Assembly (NCBI GenBank): GCA_017427185.1
Contig: JAFRTJ010000055.1
Coordinates: 1 to 39,347, forward strand
Direction of reading: 5' to 3'
Source: Bacteroidaceae bacterium
Lineage (GTDB): Bacteria; Bacteroidota; Bacteroidia; Bacteroidales; Bacteroidaceae
Length of the DNA stretch: 39,347 nucleotides
Of the stretch, positions 8,520 to 18,270 are shown one piece after another. The notes below the pieces were generated by a model. It had not been told where the DNA came from and searched no databases. It saw only the letters and a list, made by a program, of their open reading frames with translations. Numbering within the stretch: position 1 is the first letter of the stretch; the number at the start of each line of letters is the position of its first letter. The translations under genes and the position numbers were made by a program.

Positions 8520-11042
8520 ATGAAGAAAGTTTTATTCTCCGCATTGGTTATGGCCTTTGTGTCGCTGAGCATGCATGCCTCAGAGTGGACACCCAGTGAG
8601 TGGCCTGTACTGAAACACTATGACCAGAACCATCTGTTCCAGGTAGCCCTGCCCTTGGGAGGTATCGGCACTGGACAAGTCTCTTTGGGAGGACGTGGTG
8701 AACTGCGCGACTGGGAAATCATGAACATCCCAGCCAAGGGGTTCAGCACGGTCTATACGGGCAGCAGCAACACTCCCTTCTTTGCCATCTACGTCAAGCC
8801 AGACAATAAGGAAGCTACGACAACGTTGCTCGAGGGACCGATCTATCCTCATGAATACGTTCGTGGGGGTGGTGGCGAGGAAGTCAACCATCATGGTTTG
8901 CCCCGCTTCGAGAGTGCCTCGTTCGATGCAGCCTATCCTTTCGGACAGGTCAATCTTTCGGATTCGAAACTTCCAGTCAAGGTGCGCATCAAGGGTTTCA
9001 ATCCCCTCGTTCCTTGCAACAGCGACGACAGCAGCTTGCCTGTAGCTGTGCTTGCCTATGAGGTGACGAATACGTCGAGCAGTGCGATGGATGTATCCGT
9101 GTGCGCCACTTTGCGCAATTTCATCGGCCGTGATGGGCGAGGCATGAATGATATGGCGGGATGCAAGGACAACAAGAATGCCTATCGAGAGGCTGATGGC
9201 TTGCGAGGCATTTATTACTACTCAGAAGGCGTGAATCCTGAAGACCAGGCTTGGGGCACGATGGCCCTGACAACAACGAGTCGCGAGGGAGTGAGCTACC
9301 GCACGTGCAACAAACCCAATGCCTGGCAGAACACCATTCTGAACTTCTGGGACGACTTCAGCAGCGATGGCGTGCTGCAGGAAAAGGTTTGGCCGCTCGA
9401 GGTCGATCCTATGGGCTCGCTTGCCGTGAAGAAACGTATTGGGGCAGGGCAGAAGGAGACCTTCGTCTTCTACCTTACCTGGAACTTCCCTAACCGCAAA
9501 TCGTGGTCTCCCACGACGGTGGGCAACTACTACAGTACGCTCTATGCAGACGCTTGGGAGGCAGCTGCAAAGATTGTGCCACGCATGGCACAGCTGGAAG
9601 CAGACACACGTCTCTTCGTCAATTCGCTCTTGGAGAGCAGTTACCCTGATGTGGTCAAAGAGGCTGCCCTCTTCAACCTCTGCGTACTGCGCTCTCAGAC
9701 CGTCTTCCGTCTGCCTGACGGCCACATGATGGGATGGGAAGGCGTTTGGAACAGAGATGGATCGTGTCACGGCTCCTGTACACACGTGTGGAACTACGAG
9801 GTGGCAACACCTTTCCTTTTTGGCGATTTGGCCCAGACGATGCGTGACGTGGAATTCAACTATGCGACGAAAGAAAATGGCCTGATGAACTTCCGCGCCG
9901 ACCTGCCTTTGTCTGAGGCAGCCAAGCGCAATTCTCCTGCGGCAGACGGACAGATGGGATGCGTCATGAAGATGTATCGCGAGTGGCAACTGTCGGGCGA
10001 CAACCAGTTCCTTGCCAAGAATTGGGAGCAGGTGAAGAAGGTGTTGGGCTATGCCTGGCTTGCCGACAACGGCATCGATGGAAAGGGAAGTTGGGATGCC
10101 AATCAGGATGGTGTGATGGAAGGCTCGCAACACAACACGATGGACGTGAACTACTTTGGCCCCAATCCTCAGATGGGATTCTGGTATATGGGTGCCCTGC
10201 GTGCCGCAGAGGAGATGGCAAAAGCCATGAAGGACAAAGCTTTTGCAAAGAAGTGTCGCACCTTGTTCGAGAAGGGCAGCCGATGGATGGACGAGAACCT
10301 GTTCAATGGTGAGTATTACGAGCATCACATCACCAACCCAGAGACGTTTGAGTTTATCGACATGGACGACCCTGCAACGAAAATTCCTGACTTCCAGCTG
10401 GGCCGTGGATGCCTTGTGGATCAGCTTGTGGGGCAGTATATGGCGCATATCTGCGGCTTAGGCTACTTGGGCGATAAGGAACACATTCGCACGACCTTGC
10501 AGAGCATTATGAAATACAACTATCTCAGCGACTTCAGCCGTCACTTCAACAACATGCGCTCCTTCGTCTATGGGAAGGAATCAGGACTCCTCATGGCCTC
10601 GTGGCCCAAAGGACGTCTGGAAGTGCCTTTCCCCTATTTTGCTGAGGCGATGACGGGTTTCGAGTATTGTGCAGCCGTAGGAATGCTTTACGAGGGTATG
10701 ACGGCTGATGGATTGAAGTGCATAAAATTCATACGCGACCGCTTTGATGGCGCCAAGCGAAATCCTTTCAGCGAGCCTGAGTGCGGACATCATTATGCCC
10801 GTTCGATGGCCAGTTGGGCATCCATCCTGGCGTTGAGCGGTTTCCATTATTCAGGTGTGGATCGTCACATCACCTTCACAGATAAGCCAGGGTGTTACTT
10901 CTGGAGTACGGGCTATGCGTGGGGAACGTGTGAGGTCAAGGCTGATGGAACTGCCCAGCTCAAGGTGCTGAAAGGAGAACTTCCACTCGAGAAAATAACA
11001 ATAGGCAGCAAGACGAAGAAGTATACTCCTTCTGCTCAATAA
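8520..11042 (+). CDS. Secreted GH116 family glycoside hydrolase
   Basis: 840 residues with a Sec signal peptide (MKKVLFSALVMAFVSLSMHAS). The N-terminal beta domain has the hallmark LPLGGIGTGQVSLGGRGELR of the GBA2/GH116 family, followed by an (alpha/alpha)6 barrel. By comparison with human GBA2 (E527 and D677), Glu407 in MMGWEG is the likely nucleophile and Asp542 in NTMDVNYFGP the likely acid/base; this alignment was made by eye. GH116 enzymes are retaining beta-glucosidases, beta-xylosidases or glucosylceramidases, so the substrate is probably a beta-glucoside or xyloside released in the periplasm. SCHGSCTHVWNYE and FFxSTGYAWGT-like segments fit bacterial members. The gene has its own TATCTTTG promoter, and the RbsD-like lipoprotein gene follows within 50 bases, so the two may be cotranscribed. 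Confidence 0.9.
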   Translation: MKKVLFSALVMAFVSLSMHASEWTPSEWPVLKHYDQNHLFQVALPLGGIGTGQVSLGGRGELRDWEIMNIPAKGFSTVYTGSSNTPFFAIYVKPDNKEATTTLLEGPIYPHEYVRGGGGEEVNHHGLPRFESASFDAAYPFGQVNLSDSKLPVKVRIKGFNPLVPCNSDDSSLPVAVLAYEVTNTSSSAMDVSVCATLRNFIGRDGRGMNDMAGCKDNKNAYREADGLRGIYYYSEGVNPEDQAWGTMALTTTSREGVSYRTCNKPNAWQNTILNFWDDFSSDGVLQEKVWPLEVDPMGSLAVKKRIGAGQKETFVFYLTWNFPNRKSWSPTTVGNYYSTLYADAWEAAAKIVPRMAQLEADTRLFVNSLLESSYPDVVKEAALFNLCVLRSQTVFRLPDGHMMGWEGVWNRDGSCHGSCTHVWNYEVATPFLFGDLAQTMRDVEFNYATKENGLMNFRADLPLSEAAKRNSPAADGQMGCVMKMYREWQLSGDNQFLAKNWEQVKKVLGYAWLADNGIDGKGSWDANQDGVMEGSQHNTMDVNYFGPNPQMGFWYMGALRAAEEMAKAMKDKAFAKKCRTLFEKGSRWMDENLFNGEYYEHHITNPETFEFIDMDDPATKIPDFQLGRGCLVDQLVGQYMAHICGLGYLGDKEHIRTTLQSIMKYNYLSDFSRHFNNMRSFVYGKESGLLMASWPKGRLEVPFPYFAEAMTGFEYCAAVGMLYEGMTADGLKCIKFIRDRFDGAKRNPFSEPECGHHYARSMASWASILALSGFHYSGVDRHITFTDKPGCYFWSTGYAWGTCEVKADGTAQLKVLKGELPLEKITIGSKTKKYTPSAQ

Positions 11043-11086
11043 CCATACAATTCTATCCCATGTTTTTCTCTAAATCCTTTAGTTTT

Positions 11087-11644
11087 ATGAAGATTCTTAG
11101 CGCAATGAGCCTGTGCAGCAGCATCCTGTTGGCTGCCTGCCAACCAGCGATTACTCACACCACGCAGAAAGATGACGATAAAGTTGCTGACTGGAAGGCT
11201 TTCCTGAAAGAAGAGCTGCCCCTCCTGGGACATCGCAACTGGATTGTAGTCACAGATATGGCCTATCCCTTGCAGACCAATCCTGGCATCAAGACCATAT
11301 TCGCAGCAGAGCCATACGAAGAAGTCGTCGAGACAGTCAACAGCATGATTGAAGAGGCTCCCCACGTCTTTGCCCATATCTATCAGGATCAGGAGCAGCA
11401 GGCCCTTTCTGAAGAACTGGCACCTGGATGGGACGAATACAAAGCCAGAATGAGTCAGGCTCTCGACCTCAGCAACGTGCGTTGGATGCCTCACGAGGAA
11501 CTGATTGCCCGCCTCGACGAAGTAAGTCGTCTCTGTCAGGTTGTCATCATCAAGACCTCGCTTACCATTCCTTATACCTCCACTTTCTTCGAGTTGGACT
11601 GCGGCTATTGGGACGGTGAGCGTGAAAGAAAGATCCGTGAATAG
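11087..11644 (+). CDS. RbsD/FucU-like (sugar mutarotase family) lipoprotein
   Basis: 185 residues from ATG 11087; an ATG at 11060 adds nine residues. The start at 11087 gives a standard lipoprotein signal, MKILSAMSLCSSILLAAC, with lipobox LAAC. The mature part opens with ELPLLGHRNWIVVTDMAYPL, which matches the GHGNxIVVxDxxYP pattern of RbsD (D-ribose pyranase) and FucU (fucose mutarotase). These enzymes interconvert sugar anomers, normally in the cytoplasm. The lipobox version here would act in the periplasm. The rest (EELIARLDEVSRLCQVVIIKT) is consistent with the fold. It follows the GH116 gene closely, which suggests that it handles the sugar that enzyme releases. Catalytic competence cannot be judged by eye. 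Confidence 0.65.
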   Translation: MKILSAMSLCSSILLAACQPAITHTTQKDDDKVADWKAFLKEELPLLGHRNWIVVTDMAYPLQTNPGIKTIFAAEPYEEVVETVNSMIEEAPHVFAHIYQDQEQQALSEELAPGWDEYKARMSQALDLSNVRWMPHEELIARLDEVSRLCQVVIIKTSLTIPYTSTFFELDCGYWDGERERKIRE

Positions 11645-11709
11645 GCAATATGGAAAAAACCCTTCATTCTGTCCTCTTTGAATCCATTGATAAAGACCTG
11701 TAGAAAAAG

Positions 11710-14700
11710 ATGAATAAAATACTGCTTCTGATAGTTTTTCTCGTGCCATCTCTCCATTCTATGGCACAAATCGAAGAGTATACTATGCCTGATGGGAAGG
11801 TAGTCAAGATAGACCGTAGTGTTTTTCCCAATCTTCGTTATGATGTATCAAGCAAGCCCCAGCCAGCTGATTATGTGGCACGCCGTAAGGCTCGCGCTAA
11901 GCAAGGGGGAGTAGAATTGCCCCCATTTGTCAATAACGGGCAGGACAAGTATTTCCCTCCCATTTTCAATCAGGATGGCGGTTCGTGCGGTTCGGCTCAA
12001 AGTGTCGGCTATATGTTCACTCACGAGATGAACAGCTATCGCGACCTCGATTCCTCCTTGCCTGAGAATCAGTATCCTACCCATTTCACATGGTTGCTTT
12101 CCTATCAGACCAGCAACATAGTAGACATAGCAAGTGGTATAGGCATTCCTAACGTTCCCACCTATGGAGGACGCACCTATAGCCGACTCTTTGGCTCCCA
12201 GACTCACGATGATCCTGATTATGGGTGGATGCAGGGTTATGATAAGTGGTATAGCGCCATGTGGAACAAGATTTCCCACGATATCAGTTTTGCTCCCACC
12301 AACACCCCAGAAGGTAGGCAGGAACTTAAGGAATGGCTTTATAATTATAGTGGCGATACGACTATGCACGGAGGTGGTGTGGCTGGTATCGGCGTGGCTG
12401 CTTATGGCACTTGGGCCGCCATCCCTTCTTCTCCAGCCAACAAGGCAGCAGGCGTGGCTGGCATGAAGTATGTCAAGGCATGGGGCGATACTTTCAATCA
12501 TGCTCTTACTGTATGCGGATACGACGACCGCATAGAATTCGACCTTGACGGAGACGGTATCGTAGGTGAGGTTGATGAAGACGAGGTAGGAGCATGGATC
12601 ATTGCCAACTCGTGGGGCGACGGCTGGGAGAACAAGGGGTTCATTTATTGTCCCTATAAGTATAGCTATTCTGTAGGCAATGATACGTGGGCCTGGTCTC
12701 CTGGTGCGCATATCGTACGTCAGGATTATCGCCCTTTGCGCACCATCAAGCTATTGATGGATTACAGCCATCGTAGCGAGCTTTTGCTCTGTGCTGGAGT
12801 TTCTGAAGACATCAATGCCACCCAGCCCGATAAGATTATCCCCTTCGAGCATTTTCGCAATGCAGGCAACACGTTGGGGGCAAGTCCTGCACCTGAGGTG
12901 CCCATGCTGGGGCGTTGGGCAGATGGCATGCATTATGAACCTATGGAGTTTGGTTACGACTTGACTGACCTCACTGCAACGGTCGATCGCACCAAGCCTC
13001 TCAAGTACTTCTTCATTGTCAAAAGAAATGCAAACACCATTGGTAGCGGCCATATTTACAAGGCTTCCATTATCAATTATGAGATAGAGAACGAAGGTGT
13101 GGAGATTCCCTTCGACCAATCCGATGTCGAGATTCAGGAAGGGAGCGGAGAAGTGGTTGTCAGTGTTGTGGTGCCTGGTGAGCAACTCTATCCAGTAGCG
13201 AATCTTAGTTTCCAGGATGGTGTGCTTGTCTGGTCGGCTCCTCAGGCCTCCAGTCTCACACTCACAGGATACCATGTTTACGAAAACAATATTCTGGTGG
13301 CACAGTTGCCTGTCGGGCAGAGCTATTATACTCCAGCTGATGGAGCAGAAGGTCCTTTCACCATAAAAGCAGTTTATCGTGCGGGAGAGTATATGCAGGA
13401 GTCTGCTCCTTCCAACCCTGTAGTATTCCAGCCTCTCCAGCATGAAACCAACAATCTGGTTATGTTCAACAAGGGTGGACTCACGATTCCCAACGCTATC
13501 TCAGAGATTCTCAACGAGGCCACCATAGAGTTCTGGATACGCGCAACCAAGAATGTCAGCTATATCGATCAGGTGGGTCCAGGATGGGGAAAGTTCCTCT
13601 TCCACAATGATTCCAATGGAACCCTTTCAGTGGGGTGGGACAGCAACAGCTTAGACCGCCTGGATGTACGCAATGTCTTTTCCAGTACCTCCCGTTGGAA
13701 TCACATTGCTATCGTCATCAAAGGTAATGTGCTCACTCTCTATGTCAATGGGCTCAAGAAAGGTCAGATAACCTCTCGCACCTATTCTGGCCTTCCCGCT
13801 TTTGGCGACCTTCAGTTCGGTCATACAAATGAGAATCAGTGGTGGTTGGGCGGACTGGACGACATACGTATTTGGAGCACGGCACGCACGCAAACGGAGA
13901 TAAGGAGCAACATGCGTATTCCAATCGCTATGCCAGCTCTCATGCCTGACCTTCTCATTTACCTTCCTATGGATCCCATTGAAATCGATGGTAAGACTTA
14001 TCTGCGCGAGTGTGTGAGTGGAAAGCATGCTTCTTTCCATTCTATCGGTTCCTGGGAGATCCAGGATATCAAAGGTCCATTCACAGGTGTGCAGAACGAT
14101 CCTTATCTCACGATTGACGACGAAGAGACTACCCATCTGGCGGGCATTCCTTTCCGTCTTATGGCACAGAGTGCGCTCAATGCTACGGATTGGACTTGGA
14201 CGGTGGCTGACACCCAGATGCCAGCATTGCATGGTGTGAGCCCCACTTTTACCTTCTCTCAGGCAGGAACCTACACGATTGTCTGCACCGCCCTTTTTGC
14301 TACGGGTGAAACGTTGACAGAAACCAAGGAAGTCGTGGTGGTAGAGGGATCTGCTCCTGTGGCAGCTTTTGACGTCCTCGATGCAGATCTGCCTGCTGGC
14401 GACCGTTTCAATTTCATCAACCGAAGCAAGGGAGATGGATGTACCTATCTGTGGAGTATGCCTGGAGCTGAAGTTGAGCAAACTGGAGGCACCAATGCTA
14501 CGGCTCTCTATCCTCAGACGGGAACCTTCTCCGTCACTCTTACCGTTACCAATCCTTACGGCTCCAATAGCGTCACCCATCAGGTCACGGTGCGCGAGTC
14601 AGCTCCAAGCCCTCGCTTCGAACTTTCCCAAACAGCAATCATGCTGGGCGATACGATTCAGTTGATTGACAACAGCCGCTACACTCCTCTCTCTTGGAAA

Positions 14701-16212
14701 TGGGAACTCAACAACGGTTCCCGTGCTCTTTTGGTCGAGGATCAATCTCCCTATATTGTGCCTACTGCCCCAGGTATCTACGACATCAGTCTTCAGGTCA
14801 CCAATCAGCTGGGCAGCAACAGCCTTACCCGTAACCGCTATCTGATTGTCAGCAATGACAATCCTGGTACCTGTCTCAATTTTACAGGCAAAGAACGCCT
14901 GCAGCTTTCCTGTCCCTTCTCACAGCAGCAGAGCGCTCTCACCCTCGAGTGGTGGATGCGGCCCCAGCAGTATCAGGGTAGTGTGAATCTCTCTTCATCT
15001 CAGGGTAAGTTTTCTACCTCAGTTGATTCCAAGGGAGTGCTTTCCGTCACTTTGGGCAGCAAGACCATACAATCCGACGAAGGGTATATCGTCTGCAACG
15101 AATGGCACCATTATGCAATCGTTTTCCGTCAGGGAGCCGTGAAGTTCTATCGCGATGCCTTGCTTTTCAGTTCTCCTGCTTCTAAACTGGCCAGCAATTT
15201 CCCAGCCATGGAGAGCGTCACAATGGGCTCAGAAACCAGTTGCTTCAGTGGTCAGATTGATGAAGTACGCCTTTGGGGTGCTGCTCTTGATGAAGACAGA
15301 ATTTCGGCATACTGCAACCAGCACATTAGCGATGTGCAGGCAGCTCAGGAAGAAGGCAAGCTGTTGCTCTACTACGATTTCAACCAGAATGGTGGAGATG
15401 TTCTCGACCGTACCTCCTCTTTATGTCATGCCCAGCGCATAGGCTTTGGTCCTGATGGTGATGCATGGAATTCATCATTAGGAGTCTTCACGCTTGACAC
15501 GAAGGCTCTCATGCATGGCGACATTTCCTCCATCTACCTTACGAATTACAAGAATCCCTTCATTACCGCATCAGGTACGGTCAACCCCAACAACAGCAGT
15601 CGTTTCCTCCGACTTGCCATGAGAAACAGCCGCTCCAAGTGGCAAGATGCCAATGCTGTCGTTGCTGGTAGCATTACCACAGGAGCACACATTGATACGG
15701 CACATCGCAGCGACATCACTTTCGAGACCCAGTGGAGCGGTTTTGCCAGCCCACTTCTCGATTACCGTCTCTGGCAACCCGTTCTCCTTCCAGCTGGCAG
15801 GTATCGGTTTAGTGTCACCTTCAGCGATGGCAGCGATGCTCAGGAGAGCCGTCTTGTCGTCTGCGAAGGAAAAATGATGGTAAGCGATAAGGTTTGCGAG
15901 GGAAAAGCTATAGCTTGGTGTAAGCTCGTGGACGGAAGTCTCAGTTTCAGCCTTGCCGAGGAAACCCAGGTGTCGCTGGGAATCATTGTCAACCTTACTG
16001 GGCAGGCAAGTTTCGGCATCAGCGCCTTCAAACTCGAGGGTGTTTCCTACGAGACTCTCACTCCAACCGAACCCACAGGCATCGCACTTCCCACGCTTCC
16101 GCAGCTCGAGCAGCCTGCCTTCCGCGGTATCTATAACCTTTCTGGGCAACGGCTCCAGCATGTGCGTCAGGGCATAAACATCGTAGATGGCAAGAAGATG
16201 CTGAGTAAGTAA
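11710..16212 (+). CDS. Secreted C1-type cysteine protease with LamG and PKD modules
   Basis: 1500 residues. The signal peptide is MNKILLLIVFLVPSLHSMAQ, followed by a short propeptide-like stretch. The papain-like domain spans about 60-345: Cys93 in NQDGGSCGSAQS, His264 in FNHALTVCGY and Asn300 in IIANSWGDGW form the expected triad, with Gln in NQDGG near the oxyanion hole. Between His and Asn sits an acidic calcium-loop-like insert, DLDGDGIVGEVDED. Then follow a fibronectin III-like domain (about 495-575), a LamG-like domain (about 582-755), three PKD/Ig-like domains (about 800-1050), a second LamG (about 1054-1235) and a beta-rich region. The tail IYNLSGQRLQ ... GKKMLSK resembles C-terminal sorting tails of Bacteroidetes secreted proteins. 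It is probably a surface or secreted protease binding glycans or glycoproteins. Confidence 0.85.
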   Translation: MNKILLLIVFLVPSLHSMAQIEEYTMPDGKVVKIDRSVFPNLRYDVSSKPQPADYVARRKARAKQGGVELPPFVNNGQDKYFPPIFNQDGGSCGSAQSVGYMFTHEMNSYRDLDSSLPENQYPTHFTWLLSYQTSNIVDIASGIGIPNVPTYGGRTYSRLFGSQTHDDPDYGWMQGYDKWYSAMWNKISHDISFAPTNTPEGRQELKEWLYNYSGDTTMHGGGVAGIGVAAYGTWAAIPSSPANKAAGVAGMKYVKAWGDTFNHALTVCGYDDRIEFDLDGDGIVGEVDEDEVGAWIIANSWGDGWENKGFIYCPYKYSYSVGNDTWAWSPGAHIVRQDYRPLRTIKLLMDYSHRSELLLCAGVSEDINATQPDKIIPFEHFRNAGNTLGASPAPEVPMLGRWADGMHYEPMEFGYDLTDLTATVDRTKPLKYFFIVKRNANTIGSGHIYKASIINYEIENEGVEIPFDQSDVEIQEGSGEVVVSVVVPGEQLYPVANLSFQDGVLVWSAPQASSLTLTGYHVYENNILVAQLPVGQSYYTPADGAEGPFTIKAVYRAGEYMQESAPSNPVVFQPLQHETNNLVMFNKGGLTIPNAISEILNEATIEFWIRATKNVSYIDQVGPGWGKFLFHNDSNGTLSVGWDSNSLDRLDVRNVFSSTSRWNHIAIVIKGNVLTLYVNGLKKGQITSRTYSGLPAFGDLQFGHTNENQWWLGGLDDIRIWSTARTQTEIRSNMRIPIAMPALMPDLLIYLPMDPIEIDGKTYLRECVSGKHASFHSIGSWEIQDIKGPFTGVQNDPYLTIDDEETTHLAGIPFRLMAQSALNATDWTWTVADTQMPALHGVSPTFTFSQAGTYTIVCTALFATGETLTETKEVVVVEGSAPVAAFDVLDADLPAGDRFNFINRSKGDGCTYLWSMPGAEVEQTGGTNATALYPQTGTFSVTLTVTNPYGSNSVTHQVTVRESAPSPRFELSQTAIMLGDTIQLIDNSRYTPLSWKWELNNGSRALLVEDQSPYIVPTAPGIYDISLQVTNQLGSNSLTRNRYLIVSNDNPGTCLNFTGKERLQLSCPFSQQQSALTLEWWMRPQQYQGSVNLSSSQGKFSTSVDSKGVLSVTLGSKTIQSDEGYIVCNEWHHYAIVFRQGAVKFYRDALLFSSPASKLASNFPAMESVTMGSETSCFSGQIDEVRLWGAALDEDRISAYCNQHISDVQAAQEEGKLLLYYDFNQNGGDVLDRTSSLCHAQRIGFGPDGDAWNSSLGVFTLDTKALMHGDISSIYLTNYKNPFITASGTVNPNNSSRFLRLAMRNSRSKWQDANAVVAGSITTGAHIDTAHRSDITFETQWSGFASPLLDYRLWQPVLLPAGRYRFSVTFSDGSDAQESRLVVCEGKMMVSDKVCEGKAIAWCKLVDGSLSFSLAEETQVSLGIIVNLTGQASFGISAFKLEGVSYETLTPTEPTGIALPTLPQLEQPAFRGIYNLSGQRLQHVRQGINIVDGKKMLSK

Positions 16213-16254
16213 CTCCACGATTTGTTTGGTCCAACGCAATTTTTGGAATTTTTG

Positions 16255-16285
16255 TTTGTTTTGTGATATTTATTGTGTAATTTTG
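16255..16285 (+). promoter_or_regulatory. Promoter of the nitroreductase-yjjG operon
   Basis: TTTG (16255-16258), 19 bases, then TAATTTTG (16278-16285): a full Bacteroidetes -33/-7 pair. The first start codon is at 16381, leaving a leader of roughly 90 bases. Confidence 0.65.
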
Positions 16286-16380
16286 CACTTCAGAGTTCGT
16301 TTTTTATGGGTCGAAGGACGGTTGATGCAGTCGGTTGTCCAATGGATCGGAAGTTGGTCCCAATAAACAATTTTTATTGT

Positions 16381-16926
16381 ATGCTTGATTTCATTAGTTT
16401 GGTAAAACGGCGTCGCTCGATGCGCAAGTTCAAGCCGGGATTGTTGGATTCTGCTGATTTGAATCTCATATTGAAGGCAGCCTTGATGTCTCCCAGTAGC
16501 AAAGGATTGCATAGTTGGGAATTCGTCTTGGTGACCGAGCCTGGTGTTCTCTGCGAGTTGGCAAAATGCAAGACTCAGGGAGCCGAATTCTTGGCAGAAG
16601 CCCCTGAGGCTGTGGTTGTCTTGGGTGACCCTGCCGTCAGCGATGTCTGGATAGAGGATGCTTCTGTGGCGAGCACCATGATGCTCCTGCAGGCCGAGGA
16701 TTTGGGACTAGGCAGCTGCTGGGTTCAGATTCGTGGGCGGTTCGACGCAGAAGGTCGTCCGGCAGGCGATAACGTGAAGCGCTTGCTGGAGATTCCTGAG
16801 AACCTGGAAGTGTTGAGTATCATCGCATTGGGACGCAAGGGAATGGAACGCAAACCATTCAACGAGGAACGTCTCCTCATGAACAAAATCCACATGGGAG
16901 TTTTCTCGAATCCATTTGTGAAATGA
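16381..16926 (+). CDS. Nitroreductase family FMN oxidoreductase
   Basis: 181 residues from ATG 16381. The frame is open 36 codons further upstream, but that part overlaps the promoter, and MLDFISLVKRRRSMRKF is the normal family start. Visible nitroreductase features are the N-terminal RRRSMRKF (phosphate-binding arginines of FMN), ALMSPSSKGLHSWEF, the glycine-rich DLGLGSCWVQIRG and the C-terminal LGRKG. It reduces nitro compounds, quinones or similar substrates with NAD(P)H; the physiological substrate is unknown. Its stop overlaps the start of the next gene (ATGA), so it is the first gene of a translationally coupled operon. Confidence 0.88.
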   Translation: MLDFISLVKRRRSMRKFKPGLLDSADLNLILKAALMSPSSKGLHSWEFVLVTEPGVLCELAKCKTQGAEFLAEAPEAVVVLGDPAVSDVWIEDASVASTMMLLQAEDLGLGSCWVQIRGRFDAEGRPAGDNVKRLLEIPENLEVLSIIALGRKGMERKPFNEERLLMNKIHMGVFSNPFVK

Positions 16927-17714
16927 ACATCATCTTCATCGGAGCGGGCAATCTGGCCACACATCTCAGTCAGGCGTTCCAGCGGGCGAATCATCGTGTG
17001 CTGCAGGTCTACAGCCGCACGGAAGAGTCGGCTTCCAGCTTGGCAGCCTTGCTAGATTGCCCCTTCACGACCCGTATAGAGGAGATTCTGCCAGATGCTG
17101 AGGTCTATGTCTTCAGCGTGCGCGATGCTGTCCTCCAGGACTTGGCAGAGCGTCTCTATGCCCATCTGAGGCAGGTGGCGACGGCTGGGAATCCTCGTCG
17201 TGGCGCAGGAGCCCTCTTCGTCCATACGGCAGGCAGCATGCCACTCGACGTCCTGCCCATGTTGCGCCGTGGAGTCTTCTATCCGATGCAGACGTTCAGC
17301 AAGTCTCGACACGTAGATTTCTGCCAGATTCCCATTTTCCTCGAAAGCCAGACGGACATGCGCCTGATGGAGTTGTTGGCTCGCGCACTTAGCCAGCAGG
17401 TCTATCATCTCGACGGTGAGCGCCGGCGCTATCTCCACTTGAGTGCCGTCTTTGCCTGCAACTTTGTCAACCACATGTACGACCTGAGTGCCCGTATCCT
17501 GGAGCCTCACGATATCCCCTTCCACGTGATGCTTCCTCTCATCGACGAGACAGCCAGCAAGGTTCACACCCTTCCTCCCCACGAAGCGCAGACGGGACCC
17601 GCTGTCCGCTATGACAAGAACGTGATGGATCATCATCTCGACCTGTTGGCTGACGCTCCTGATATGCAACAGATTTATAAACTTTTGAGTCGCAGTATAC
17701 ATGATAAATTATGA
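16923..17714 (+). CDS. Rossmann-fold / DUF2520 dehydrogenase-like protein
   Basis: 263 residues. The N-terminal NAD(P)-binding fold has [19 protein letters not shown] (GxGxxA). A C-terminal helical DUF2520 domain includes [28 protein letters not shown] and [15 protein letters not shown]. The family resembles ketopantoate reductase and prephenate or pyrroline-5-carboxylate reductase-like enzymes, but its reaction is unknown. In Bacteroidetes it is commonly next to a KdsC-like phosphatase and maf, as here. It overlaps the nitroreductase gene by four bases and the kdsC-like gene by 14 bases, so expression is coupled. Cytoplasmic. Confidence 0.88.
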   Translation: MNIIFIGAGNLATHLSQAFQRANHRVLQVYSRTEESASSLAALLDCPFTTRIEEILPDAEVYVFSVRDAVLQDLAERLYAHLRQVATAGNPRRGAGALFVHTAGSMPLDVLPMLRRGVFYPMQTFSKSRHVDFCQIPIFLESQTDMRLMELLARALSQQVYHLDGERRRYLHLSAVFACNFVNHMYDLSARILEPHDIPFHVMLPLIDETASKVHTLPPHEAQTGPAVRYDKNVMDHHLDLLADAPDMQQIYKLLSRSIHDKL

Positions 17715-18219
17715 TTTGACCCGCATCCGCGCCTTTATCTTTGATGTAGATGGAGTTCTCAGTGCAGAGACCATCGGAATGGATGTCAGCGGGGTTCCAC
17801 TCCGCACGGTGAACATCAAGGATGGCTATGCCCTCCAGCTCGCCATCAAGATGGGATTCCTCGTAGGCATCATCTCTGGGGCAGATACCGAGGCCGTCCG
17901 TCGCCGCTATGAGGGATTGGGCATTCAGGACATCTTCCTGGGAGCAGCCGTCAAGATCAGAGCTTACGCAACCTTCCGCAAGAAGTATGGTCTTCTCGAC
18001 GAGCAGATTCTTTATATGGGCGACGATATCCCTGACTATCAGGTGCTGCGCCTTTGTGGATGTCCTTGTTGCCCCGCTGATGCAGCTCCTGAGATTATCG
18101 AATCCTGCCTTTACGTCAGTCCTCACAAGGGCGGTTACGGCTGCGGACGCGATGTCATCGAGCAGGTGATGCGTGCCCAAGGGAAGTGGATGGCCGACGA
18201 GAGAGCCTTTGGCTGGTGA
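17701..18219 (+). CDS. kdsC: KdsC-like HAD phosphatase (KDO-8-phosphate phosphatase family)
   Basis: 172 residues, standard for the short C0-cap HAD family that includes 3-deoxy-D-manno-octulosonate 8-phosphate phosphatase. Motif I is [10 protein letters not shown] (nucleophile Asp15, acid/base Asp17), motif II is [11 protein letters not shown] (Ser/Gly), and motif IV is MGDDIPDY (Asp108, Asp109). [12 protein letters not shown] and the C-terminal [14 protein letters not shown] match KdsC proteins. It would release KDO for lipopolysaccharide inner core synthesis. It sits between the DUF2520 gene and maf, with a 14-base overlap upstream and a 51-base gap before the maf ATG. Other YrbI-type phosphatases are close relatives, so the exact substrate is inferred. 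Confidence 0.85.
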   Translation: MINYDLTRIRAFIFDVDGVLSAETIGMDVSGVPLRTVNIKDGYALQLAIKMGFLVGIISGADTEAVRRRYEGLGIQDIFLGAAVKIRAYATFRKKYGLLDEQILYMGDDIPDYQVLRLCGCPCCPADAAPEIIESCLYVSPHKGGYGCGRDVIEQVMRAQGKWMADERAFGW

Positions 18220-18270
18220 CCTCCGCCTCTTTTGCAAAAGAAAAGAATGGAAAAAGAGAAAGAAGAGCGT

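Noticed and set aside
12867..12876. CAACACGTTG inside the cysteine protease gene
   Set aside because: Looks similar to the operator word but differs in the centre from CAACGTGTTG and its complement, and lies inside a coding region.
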